Source of the DNA: Thiothrix sp.
Lineage (GTDB): Bacteria; Pseudomonadota; Gammaproteobacteria; Thiotrichales; Thiotrichaceae
NCBI GenBank assembly: GCA_008015155.1
Contig: SSFA01000019.1
Coordinates: 62,001 to 126,000, forward strand
DNA length: 64,000 nucleotides
Direction of reading: 5' to 3'
Shown here piece after piece: positions 36,594 through 45,068 of this stretch. The notes under the pieces were generated by a model. That model was not told the DNA's origin. It saw only the letters and a program-made list of their open reading frames with translations, and did not search any database. Numbering within the stretch: position 1 is the first letter of the stretch; each line of letters starts with the position of its first letter. Made by a program: the position numbers and the translations under genes.

Positions 36594-37679
36594 CTACATA
36601 ATTGCAACTGGATAAGAACCTAAAACTTTCAATAAATCCACTTCATCACGGAGAATTTCTAAGGCTTTTTGTACATTAGGATTGCTTTCATGTCCTTGTA
36701 CATCGACGAAAAAAACATATTCCCAATTCATATTGCGCGAAGGCCGCGATTCAATCCTCGACATATCGACACCATTTTCCGCTAGAGGCTGCAACAAATG
36801 ATAGAGAGAACCCGGGCGATTCGGCGCCGAAACTAAAATTGAGGTTTTATCTTTACCACTGGGCGCCACTACTTGATCACCGATCACTAAAAAGCGCGTG
36901 GTATTATTCGGTTGATCTTCAATATTTTGCTGAACAACCTCTAAACCATAAATAGCAGCTGCTTGTTGGCTCCCAATGGAAACAGATTCCAAGTCTAAAG
37001 CCGATAAGCGTGCGGCTTCTGCATTACTGCTGACTGCAATCCGCTCTGCATGCGGTAAATTTTTATCCAACCAATAGCGGCATTGAGCGAGTGATTGTTG
37101 ATGCGAATAGATTTTGGCAGCAGTTTTCCAGTCAGCATGTTTACACATGAGAGTCTGATTAATCCGTAGCATAATTTCGCCACATATACGCAAGGGTGAC
37201 TGCATAAACATATCGAGCGTATGGGTAATCACACCTTCGGTGGAGTTTTCAATCGGTACTACACCATAACGTACACGTCCGGCTTCTACTTCACGGAAAA
37301 CTTGGCCAATAGAATCGACTGAGAAAGTGGCAATCCCCTGACCAAAATGCTTGAAGGTAGCTTCCTGAGTGAAGGTTCCCGCTGGGCCTAAATAGGCAAT
37401 TTTCATGGACTCTTCTAAGGCTAAACAGGCAGAAATAATCTCGCGGTATAGCCGACTGATTTGCTCCTTGCGTAACGGCCCCGGATTATTCGCTTGCATA
37501 CGGCGTAAAATTTGCGCCTCACGCTCAGGGCGATAAAACACAGCATTAGGGTCTTCCGCCAGTTTGGCATGGGCAACTTGTTCAGCACAGCGGGCACGCT
37601 CACTGAGTAGTTGTAGGACTTGATCATCGAGTGCATCAATCCGTTCACGTAAAGCTGTTAAATCCGTATTTCCTGCCAT
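36594..37679 (-). CDS. pheA: Bifunctional chorismate mutase / prephenate dehydratase
   Basis: A 361-residue enzyme for phenylalanine synthesis. Residues 1 to about 90 are an AroQ chorismate mutase (LTALRERIDALDDQVLQLLS). Prephenate dehydratase follows (AYLGPAGTFTQEATFKHFGQ, and the TRF motif in NNTTRFLVIGDQ). The C-terminal ACT domain (RPGSLYHLLQPLAENG, IESRPSR) binds phenylalanine for feedback inhibition. Its start is 14 bases downstream of the serC stop; the serC-pheA order is a known gammaproteobacterial operon. Confidence 0.95.
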   Translation of the reverse strand: MAGNTDLTALRERIDALDDQVLQLLSERARCAEQVAHAKLAEDPNAVFYRPEREAQILRRMQANNPGPLRKEQISRLYREIISACLALEESMKIAYLGPAGTFTQEATFKHFGQGIATFSVDSIGQVFREVEAGRVRYGVVPIENSTEGVITHTLDMFMQSPLRICGEIMLRINQTLMCKHADWKTAAKIYSHQQSLAQCRYWLDKNLPHAERIAVSSNAEAARLSALDLESVSIGSQQAAAIYGLEVVQQNIEDQPNNTTRFLVIGDQVVAPSGKDKTSILVSAPNRPGSLYHLLQPLAENGVDMSRIESRPSRNMNWEYVFFVDVQGHESNPNVQKALEILRDEVDLLKVLGSYPVAIM

Positions 37680-37693
37680 ATTTGCTGCTCACC

Positions 37694-38779
37694 TCAAGCG
37701 TTTTTAGCCTCGAACTCACGCATAAATGCAATCAGTGCATCTACACCTTCTTCGGGCATTGCATTATAAATGCTGGCACGCATCCCGCCTACTAAGCGAT
37801 GACCTTTTAGCGTCACTAAACCTGCTTGTGCTGCTTCCTCTAAGAAACGCTTTTCTAAGCTCGCATTACTTAAAGTAAAAGGCACATTCATCCAAGAGCG
37901 GCAATCAGGGTCAACCGGATTATGGTAAAAATCACTGGCATCAATCGCTGCATATAGCTTCTCAGCCTTGCGCTGATTGAGTTTAGCCATTGCGTCCAAG
38001 CCGCCCTGCTTGATTAGCCATTGGAAAACTAGACCCGACAAATACCATGCATAGGTAGGTGGCGTGTTGTACATGGACTCAGTTTCAGCATAAATCTGGT
38101 AATTGAACATACTGGGTGTACCATCCAAAACTTGGCCTAATAAGTCTTCGCGTACAATCACCAAAGTTAGACCCGCAGGGCCTATATTCTTTTGCGCACC
38201 TGCATAGATCAAACCAAAACGGCTCACATCAATAGGACGCGCTAGAATATCGGAAGACATGTCTACTACGAGTGGGAGATCATCGACCTGAGGAATCCAA
38301 TCAAACTCAACCCCGCGGATAGTTTCATTCGAGGTATAATGCAAATAAGCTGCATTCGGATTGCGTTGCCAACTCGCAAAAGCTGGGATAGTCGTGTAAT
38401 TGCTATCAGCACTTGAGGCGATCACATTAATGTCGATGTAACGCTTGCCTTCTTCGATCGCTTTCAGTGACCAATCCCCCGTATCCAAGTAATCCGCTTG
38501 CTTTTTACCTCTCGCTAGATTCATTGGAATCATCGCAAATTGGCTGTGCGCCCCACCCTGTAAAAATAGCACTTTGTAGTTATTTGGAATCGCCATCAGA
38601 GTACGCAAATCCGCTTCAGCTTGCGCGGCAATCGACATAAATTCCTTGCCCCGATGACTCATTTCCATCACCGACATCCCAGAACCTTGCCAATCTAAAA
38701 GTTCTGCTTGTGCTTGTTCAAGGACAGCATGCGGGAGTACGGCTGGGCCAGGGCTAAAGTTGAAGACGGGCTGCTTCAT
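37694..38779 (-). CDS. serC: Phosphoserine aminotransferase
   Basis: A 361-residue PLP enzyme of the serine pathway, also used for pyridoxal phosphate synthesis. Seen are FNFSPGPAVLPHAVLEQAQ at the N-terminus, the PLP lysine in YAGAQKNIGPAGLTLVIV, and the C-terminal GHRLVGGMRASIYNAMPEEG. It heads the serC-pheA pair. Confidence 0.96.
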   Translation of the reverse strand: MKQPVFNFSPGPAVLPHAVLEQAQAELLDWQGSGMSVMEMSHRGKEFMSIAAQAEADLRTLMAIPNNYKVLFLQGGAHSQFAMIPMNLARGKKQADYLDTGDWSLKAIEEGKRYIDINVIASSADSNYTTIPAFASWQRNPNAAYLHYTSNETIRGVEFDWIPQVDDLPLVVDMSSDILARPIDVSRFGLIYAGAQKNIGPAGLTLVIVREDLLGQVLDGTPSMFNYQIYAETESMYNTPPTYAWYLSGLVFQWLIKQGGLDAMAKLNQRKAEKLYAAIDASDFYHNPVDPDCRSWMNVPFTLSNASLEKRFLEEAAQAGLVTLKGHRLVGGMRASIYNAMPEEGVDALIAFMREFEAKNA

Positions 38780-38996
38780 ATGCCGAGTTAATCCTATAGC
38801 TAAAAACGAAGGCGCTATGTTCCCATATTGCAGGCGTCTATGGCAAACACAGCACTTTAGGCTGGAAGCTAAGATTTTTGGTTCTAGTCGGTACTAGAAG
38901 GATAGATATTTCCCTCATTAAATTTTACATAACATAAATTAAAAGAATAATTTACTATTTAATTATTTCACTTCTTTTTGCTACGCCACTCACTCA

Positions 38997-39386
38997 TTAG
39001 AGATCGCAGCGATCGAAGCTTTTGCGCTGATTAAATTGCTCAATCTTTTCGTTATAACGATAAATCGCATAACAACGATCAATACCACCATGACCGACCG
39101 ATTGCAGAACTGCTAAATCGTTTAAGCCATCTCGATCATAGTCACCTATTTTCAAATAGAGATTACGCCAACCTGCATAGAGATAAGGATTCAATGCTTC
39201 AAGCACTAAAGGTTGGCTCTCCCCTATTTGCAGCATTACAAGATTTTCTTCAATAAAAGCCCAAGCCGGTAAATTAGGCTTGATCTGAAAATAAACCTCA
39301 TGTTGATTGATATTCGCAGCTTGGATAAATGAACTATTTAGCCCTAAAAATAAACTAATCAATAGGTGTTGTAGGAATTTTAACAT
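38997..39386 (-). CDS. Unknown exported protein with FG-GAP/VCBS-like calcium loop
   Basis: A 129-residue protein with a signal peptide ending IQAANINQH. Residues 77-90 carry a calcium-loop-like motif GDYDRDGLNDLAVLQ, as in FG-GAP/VCBS repeats, and two cysteines in the C-terminal third are far enough apart for a disulphide (DRCYAIY and DRCDL). No function can be given. Confidence 0.55.
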   Translation of the reverse strand: MLKFLQHLLISLFLGLNSSFIQAANINQHEVYFQIKPNLPAWAFIEENLVMLQIGESQPLVLEALNPYLYAGWRNLYLKIGDYDRDGLNDLAVLQSVGHGGIDRCYAIYRYNEKIEQFNQRKSFDRCDL

Positions 39387-39549
39387 ATACTAAACAGCCT
39401 CTTAACTGCAAAAACCTGCAGTCTTTCAAAGAAAACTAAGCATCTTGTTTGGGTGTGCACTAAAGCATACTCATAGTAGGACTGCAAAGCGGATCCTTCA
39501 GTTGCACTCAGTACCGCTTTTTATTAAGAATAAACTAGGGGAAACATCC

Positions 39550-41877
39550 ATGATACCTGTTACTCGGGTAGCTGCTTGCTTAATGATAGCTTGGCTCTTA
39601 CATGGCTGCGGCGGAGGTTCAGATAATAATGGTAATGGCGGCGTTACTCCACCAGCTGGAATAGGTAAATTAGTGGTGAGTAATCCACAAAATAATACCA
39701 ACATCGCCTTAGCCAATATCCCCTATACCACTACCCCCACAACGGCTGCAGCAAGACAGGCAGGCAGTACCTCGACCACTGGTGAATATAAATACGATAC
39801 CAGTGAGCAAGTAAACTTCACTCTATTTAATACGAGTTTCTCTGGCTTAACGACTAAAGCCATTATCAATGAAGATGATTTAGCGGTTAGTTTCTGTAAA
39901 ACCAGTACCAGTCCTGTAATCTGCCAATACAAAGTGGCACGTAACCTACAAAGGCTCTTGCTGAGTACCGACAATGATCAAAACTATACAAACGGTATTA
40001 GCATTCTTGCAAATTTCCAGCAAAGCCCACCTATGCCTTTAGATAGTGAAATCGATCAATTCGAATTGGCTTTAGCTAAAAAACTTTCGCCCTTAAGTCG
40101 CCAAACCGTTGCTTTATTTAGCCCATCTTTAGGGATTAATTTAGAGTCCCCGCAGCCAGAATCCGATGAAGTGGGTGGGCAACCAGTAGCTTTCGTCGAT
40201 TTATTTAGAATCTCGCGACCTTTCCCTGAGTTTTCTTGTACCGATATCAAATACGATAGCAATGGCTGGCCCACTGAAATTCCAAGCTCTTGCGATACCC
40301 AAGTCAATCCTACTTTCCGCACTCCCACTTGGGCGACCACCTTAATATTGCGCTATGTACCTTATGGTGCAATTCCCACGGGGAAATATACCGTGATTTA
40401 TGAAGGTAGTGGTTCCTTACAATATAGTGGTATTGCTAATAAGCTCCCTGCGGAAAGTCAGCCTGGCCGCGATGTGATTGAGATCACCCCAGACTTAATC
40501 AAAACACGGAACTCCGCGGGTTTGCGTTTGCAATTAAAGGATATGGATACTAGTAATCCAGTGAGAAATATTCGGATTGTGATGCCTGGAGGTACTTGTG
40601 AGGGTCAGCCCACACTACGTGTAGAGAGTGAAGCTGAGTGCCCCTCAGGTCAATATCGTAGCTTTGTGGATAGCTTAGCGACTGATCGCAACAGCATTAT
40701 TTTCAATCCAGATTACCTACGTTTTTTGAAAGACTTCAAAGTGCTACGCACTATGAATCTAATGGAAATGAGTCCCCGCAATCGAGCCTGCTATCCCTTA
40801 ACTGATGAAGCTTATAGAACTTGTATGCTGCAAGATTTCACTTGGGATCAGCGTGCAAAGATGGATCAATCTTCTTGGGGCGGTTCCTCACGCACTCCTT
40901 TGCTTAAACTCTATGCGCGTGGCGTTCCACTCGAAGTGGTAGTTGCACTAGCCAATACCCTGAACAAAGATATATGGTTCAATTTGCCACATAATGCGAC
41001 TAATGATTACATCACTAAGTTCGCTACTTATGTGCGTGATAATCTCAACTCTGATTTAAAAATCCACCTGGAATACACCAATGAGCCTTGGAATGCGATT
41101 TTCTGGGGTTCCATGTATGTGCGCATGAAAGGCATTGCCTTAGGTCTAGACACGACTGAATGGCGAGCGGGTTATAAATATTATTCCAATCGTTCAGTAG
41201 AAATTTTCAAAATCTGGCACGATATTTTTGGTGGCTCTGAGCGTCTCATTCGAACTTTAAACACTTATCACCCGGATGAGTGGATGTCGCGTAATATGTT
41301 GAGTTACAACGGCAATAATCAATTTGTCGATGCTCTAGCGAGTGCGCCCTATTTCCAAGGTTGTTGGGATAAAGCGGCCAATGTAGCTTGCGCAGACACG
41401 ACTAAAAATCCCTTAGTTGTGAAGGATGCGACCTCAGTTGATGATTTATTCAGTATCATTGATAACCCCAATAATCCTTACGGTATTGCTGCCACTATTA
41501 AATGGATGAGTGTGCAAGCTAAAGTGGCTAAAGACTTTAATGTCGATTTTTATACTTATGAAGGTGGCCAGCATTTAGTCACTAAAAATGATGATACAAC
41601 CTTAACCGCAGATCATCGCAAACGCCTCTTAGATTTAATTCGGGCAGCGAATCGCGATCCACGCATGGCCGGACGTTATAGCCAAATGCTCACTGCTTGG
41701 AAAGAAAGTGGAGGTAAACTATTTATGCTGTTCACCATGCCACAAAGCTATCACACTTGGGGTACGTTCGGGATCAAGGAACATCTTAACCAAGCCCGCA
41801 GCGAAGCACCCAAATATGATACAAGTATGCAATTCCAAGAAATGCAGAAAAAATGTTGGTGGGCAGATTGTGAATAG
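39550..41877 (+). CDS. Large secreted lipoprotein with TIM-barrel glycosidase-like C-terminal half
   Basis: A 775-residue protein. The start was placed at MIPVTRVAACLM, which has a GGGGAAA site and gives a lipoprotein signal with lipobox LLHGC (cysteine near residue 20), followed by a Gly/Asn linker. The first half is beta-rich with Cys pairs. From about residue 350 there is a barrel-like region with LEYTNEPWNAIFWG, in which NEP resembles the acid/base motif of clan GH-A glycosidases. Similar proteins are often named cellulose-binding. No substrate can be inferred, and no carbohydrate operon is next to it. Confidence 0.6.
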   Translation: MIPVTRVAACLMIAWLLHGCGGGSDNNGNGGVTPPAGIGKLVVSNPQNNTNIALANIPYTTTPTTAAARQAGSTSTTGEYKYDTSEQVNFTLFNTSFSGLTTKAIINEDDLAVSFCKTSTSPVICQYKVARNLQRLLLSTDNDQNYTNGISILANFQQSPPMPLDSEIDQFELALAKKLSPLSRQTVALFSPSLGINLESPQPESDEVGGQPVAFVDLFRISRPFPEFSCTDIKYDSNGWPTEIPSSCDTQVNPTFRTPTWATTLILRYVPYGAIPTGKYTVIYEGSGSLQYSGIANKLPAESQPGRDVIEITPDLIKTRNSAGLRLQLKDMDTSNPVRNIRIVMPGGTCEGQPTLRVESEAECPSGQYRSFVDSLATDRNSIIFNPDYLRFLKDFKVLRTMNLMEMSPRNRACYPLTDEAYRTCMLQDFTWDQRAKMDQSSWGGSSRTPLLKLYARGVPLEVVVALANTLNKDIWFNLPHNATNDYITKFATYVRDNLNSDLKIHLEYTNEPWNAIFWGSMYVRMKGIALGLDTTEWRAGYKYYSNRSVEIFKIWHDIFGGSERLIRTLNTYHPDEWMSRNMLSYNGNNQFVDALASAPYFQGCWDKAANVACADTTKNPLVVKDATSVDDLFSIIDNPNNPYGIAATIKWMSVQAKVAKDFNVDFYTYEGGQHLVTKNDDTTLTADHRKRLLDLIRAANRDPRMAGRYSQMLTAWKESGGKLFMLFTMPQSYHTWGTFGIKEHLNQARSEAPKYDTSMQFQEMQKKCWWADCE

Positions 41878-41889
41878 CTAAACCATTAC

Positions 41890-41918
41890 TAAGCGCCTAA
41901 CTCACCACTAGGCGCTTA
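41890..41918. terminator. Bidirectional terminator between convergent genes
   Basis: Perfect 10-bp stem (TAAGCGCCTA at 41890-41899 with TAGGCGCTTA at 41909-41918) and a 9-base loop, between the stop codons of the convergent glycosidase-like and 163-residue genes. T-runs are short on both sides. Confidence 0.6.
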
Positions 41919-41936
41919 ATGCTTTGAACCAGCTGC

Positions 41937-42428
41937 TTAGATTTTAGGAGGACTGATATCTTTATATTTAATCGTATTCATACTCCCTTCTTGATCTAGC
42001 AAAGTTTTATATGGCAAACCATCTTCTTTGCCAATATAAAGCTTACTAGTCGTTTTAGGGATGCCGGAGCCTAGCATTTCTGAGCTATAGCTAAAGACCA
42101 TCATCTCAACTCCATCGACTGTCTCAGGGTTTTCTTCTTTACAGTCAGTGATTTTAATGGTGTCGCTTTTAATCAGTTCAATCGCTGCTTTTTCAGCTTG
42201 ATCCATATCCATGGGCGCTTTTTGCCATTTACCATCGAACTCTACAAAGTATTCGCCTTTAAGCTTGATAGCCTGAATTTTCTCGTCCTTAGTTTCAGTC
42301 ACCGAATGCCAAGATTCTTGAGCTAGTTTAGCTTCACTCGCCTTTATCAAAGGATCACACGCAGTATCAAAAGCCAAAGCTGTGGGTAAAGCGCCTAGTA
42401 ATATCGTAGCTAGTAAGACCTGCTTCAT
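41937..42428 (-). CDS. Unknown exported protein
   Basis: A protein of about 163 residues. The start was placed at MKQVLLATILLGALP, giving a signal peptide cut after ALA, with GAGGAG upstream. The mature part has two cysteines (FDTACDPL, ITDCKEEN) likely to form a disulphide, and beta-strand pattern around IKLKGEYFVEFDGKWQKAP. It resembles small periplasmic proteins of unknown function. Confidence 0.55.
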   Translation of the reverse strand: MKQVLLATILLGALPTALAFDTACDPLIKASEAKLAQESWHSVTETKDEKIQAIKLKGEYFVEFDGKWQKAPMDMDQAEKAAIELIKSDTIKITDCKEENPETVDGVEMMVFSYSSEMLGSGIPKTTSKLYIGKEDGLPYKTLLDQEGSMNTIKYKDISPPKI

Positions 42429-42526
42429 GATTAACTCCTCGCTAGTTAATTTCATGCCTAATTAAGTCCTTTATATAGCCAAAAAAACCAAGCTCGGCAA
42501 ATTTACCCACTAGACTTAAGTACGCT

Positions 42527-43834
42527 TTAACTCAACATGCTGGCCTCAAAGGGATAATGGGTTAAATTCTCAAAGCCTGTTTCGGTAATCAGTACTTGAT
42601 CTTCCAATTTCACACCTTGTGATCCGCCGACTGCACCGACATAAGCCTCCACACATAAAGTCATCCCTGCTTGTAGCACACCATCATAGCCATGCCCTGC
42701 ATAGTCTTCTGGATAGCGAATCGAGGGGTATTCATCACACAAACCGACGCCATGCATAATCACCCCGTAGCGCTGATCGCGATACTCAGATGGTAAACGA
42801 TGGCTTAACTCTGTCAATTCACGAAAGCTTACGCCTGGCTTGAGCAAAGCCATATTGGTTTGAATATGCTCATAAGCCAGTTGATAAAGTTGCTTTTGCT
42901 CTGCAGTAGGCTCTGCATTCCCCACTAACCAAGAGCGCGACAAATCTGCACAAAAGCCATAAGGACCGATCAAATCCGTGTCTAAGGCGAGCATATCGCC
43001 ATATTCAACGATCCGTGGCCCAGACTCTTGAAACCAAGGATTGGTGCGTGGCCCTGTAGACATGATTCGACATTCAATCCATTCGCCGCCACGACGAATA
43101 TTTTCGGCATGCAGAATTGACCAAATATCATTTTCAGAAACACCCGGCACACTCGCATTTTGCATTTTACGCATGGCAATTTCGGTGGAAGCGATAGAGC
43201 AACGCATGGCATTGATTTCATCCATATTTTTGATGAGCCGTGCTTGCTCCATCACCATTTGCCCGTCGATGATTTCAAAGCCTAAGTGATCGAAAGCCCG
43301 TAAACCGGCAATCTCGATTTTATCAATTGCGATGCGTTTGCTTGTACCAACCTGATGTAAAAGAATATCGCTTACTTCATTCGCAAAGCGCTGCGCGTGT
43401 TGAGGGGTAAACTCGCCAGTTTCAAAATAAAAAAATGAAGCACCATGCCTTAGTTCTTTCACTAGGGGCAAATGCTTGGATAAATGATCGCTATTATGAA
43501 AATCCCATAAAACCATGTAGCCGCTAGCAGTCACTAAACAGGCGCGCGCATGATTATGCGTAATCCACAACTGCATATTAGTGGAATCAGTCGCATAACG
43601 AATATTTAGCGGATCAAACAACAGCACTGCAGCCAAGTTATGTTGCTGTAATTGCTGAACAATCCGCTGTAAGCGATATTCACGCATGCGAGTGAGTTGT
43701 GGAACCCTCAGACCTAACTCATGCCATTCCTGAAACGCTAAGGCAGTGGGGCCAATTTCAACCCGATCATTGTCATCAGGCGAACCATCTGGGCGTAGAG
43801 ACGAGCGATTTTGCTGTTTTTTATTAGAACTCAT
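42527..43834 (-). CDS. M24-family protein closely related to DMSP lyase DddP
   Basis: A 435-residue cytoplasmic protein of the M24 (aminopeptidase P/creatinase) fold. It follows DddP almost residue by residue in several blocks: NDRVEIGPTALAFQEWHELG, LLFDPLNIRYATDSTNMQLW, ENIRRGGEWIECR, GPRTNPWFQESGPRI. The DddP metal and catalytic set is seen: two Asp in ALDTDLIG, Asp in FCADLSRS, His and the catalytic Asp in HGVGLCDEYP, Glu in CVEAY and Glu in KLEDQ. DddP cleaves dimethylsulphoniopropionate to DMS and acrylate. Activity on DMSP is inferred and other members of the group may act on other substrates. Confidence 0.7.
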   Translation of the reverse strand: MSSNKKQQNRSSLRPDGSPDDNDRVEIGPTALAFQEWHELGLRVPQLTRMREYRLQRIVQQLQQHNLAAVLLFDPLNIRYATDSTNMQLWITHNHARACLVTASGYMVLWDFHNSDHLSKHLPLVKELRHGASFFYFETGEFTPQHAQRFANEVSDILLHQVGTSKRIAIDKIEIAGLRAFDHLGFEIIDGQMVMEQARLIKNMDEINAMRCSIASTEIAMRKMQNASVPGVSENDIWSILHAENIRRGGEWIECRIMSTGPRTNPWFQESGPRIVEYGDMLALDTDLIGPYGFCADLSRSWLVGNAEPTAEQKQLYQLAYEHIQTNMALLKPGVSFRELTELSHRLPSEYRDQRYGVIMHGVGLCDEYPSIRYPEDYAGHGYDGVLQAGMTLCVEAYVGAVGGSQGVKLEDQVLITETGFENLTHYPFEASMLS

Positions 43835-43962
43835 AGCTGCTTTTCCTCCGAAAGCTTAGTCACTGTGGTGCTTTGAGCATAGAACAAATTCTTAGAACTT
43901 ATTTTCACTTGCCAACTTGAACAGGTAAGATAGCGCCACCTTTTTGTTTGTAGGTTTATCCC

Positions 43963-45033
43963 ATGTTTCAAGATACGCTCAATAATACCAATATCGCTGA
44001 AGAGCATGTATTAGTCACCCCAGATGAGTTCAAAGCACGTTTCCCTTTGTCTGCGCAAGGTGAAGCCTTTATTCGTAGCAGCCGCCAAATTGTTGAAAAT
44101 ATTCTAGATGGCAAAGACCATCGCTTATTAGTGGTGTCTGGCCCTTGCTCAATTCATGATATTAAAGCCGCTAAAGAATACGCCTTGCGTTTGAAAGCTT
44201 TAAGCGAACAAGTCGGCGATTCGCTGTATTTAGTCATGCGTATCTATTTTGAGAAGCCCCGTACTACTGTGGGTTGGAAAGGGTTGATTAATGACCCAGA
44301 TATGAATGACTCTTTCAATATTGAAAAAGGCTTAGGTTTAGCCCGTGAGTTATTGCTCTGGTTAGCTGAGCAAAATATCCCAACTGCGACTGAAGCCTTA
44401 GATCCAATTAGCCCACAATATTTATCGGATTTGTTTGCTTGGGCAGCGATTGGTGCTCGTACTACCGAATCGCAAACCCATCGTGAAATGGCGAGCGGCT
44501 TGTCTATGCCGGTTGGCTTCAAAAACGGTACTGACGGCAATTTAGATGTTGCGATTAATGCGATGCTTTCGGTGTCGCATCCACACAGTTTCTTGGGGAT
44601 TAACCAAACTGGCCAAGTCACTGTCATCAAAACTCGTGGCAATCGTTATGGACATATGATTCTGCGTGGTGGCAAGCATCCGAATTACGATAGCGTCAAT
44701 ATAGCGCAATGCGAACAAGCTTTAGCTAAAGCTAAATTGCCCCAGAATATTGTGGTGGACTGCAGTCACGGTAATTCCAGCAAACAACATGCTCTACAAG
44801 CCTTAGTTGCAGAAAATGTTGCTAGCCAAATTATCGAAGGCAATCGCTCTATTATGGGCATTATGCTGGAAAGTAATCTTTTCCCTGGCAACCAACCAAT
44901 TCCTACTGATTTAGCACAGCTCAAATATGGCGTCTCAGTCACCGATGCTTGTATTGATTGGGATACGACTTCACAGCTTTTGAAGCATCTAAATGGCCGC
45001 TTGAAAAACGTGTTAAGAGAGCGTCGCCTCTAA
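43963..45033 (+). CDS. 3-deoxy-7-phosphoheptulonate synthase, class I
   Basis: A 356-residue DAHP synthase, the first step of aromatic amino-acid synthesis, of the AroF/G/H type. Motifs are VSGPCSIHDIKAAKEYAL, YFEKPRTTVGWKGLINDPDM, GARTTESQTHREMASGLSMP and VDCSHGNSSKQ. Which of the three E. coli paralogues it resembles in feedback type cannot be settled by eye. Its own promoter is divergent from the DddP-like gene. Confidence 0.93.
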   Translation: MFQDTLNNTNIAEEHVLVTPDEFKARFPLSAQGEAFIRSSRQIVENILDGKDHRLLVVSGPCSIHDIKAAKEYALRLKALSEQVGDSLYLVMRIYFEKPRTTVGWKGLINDPDMNDSFNIEKGLGLARELLLWLAEQNIPTATEALDPISPQYLSDLFAWAAIGARTTESQTHREMASGLSMPVGFKNGTDGNLDVAINAMLSVSHPHSFLGINQTGQVTVIKTRGNRYGHMILRGGKHPNYDSVNIAQCEQALAKAKLPQNIVVDCSHGNSSKQHALQALVAENVASQIIEGNRSIMGIMLESNLFPGNQPIPTDLAQLKYGVSVTDACIDWDTTSQLLKHLNGRLKNVLRERRL

Positions 45034-45046
45034 GCTTTAGAGTTAG

Positions 45047-45068
45047 GGCTGTTGTTTAGACAGCAGCC
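45047..45068. terminator. Hairpin between convergent DAHP synthase and sbcC genes
   Basis: GGCTGTTG (45047-45054) pairs with CAGCAGCC (45061-45068) with one G-T wobble and a six-base loop. It touches the sbcC stop codon. The T-run is weak, so the terminator call is tentative. Confidence 0.4.

Noticed and set aside
38882..38899. Imperfect palindrome TTCTAGT...ACTAGAA between serC and the 129-aa gene
   Set aside because: No T-run on either side and no relation to a start site; too short to call a terminator or operator.
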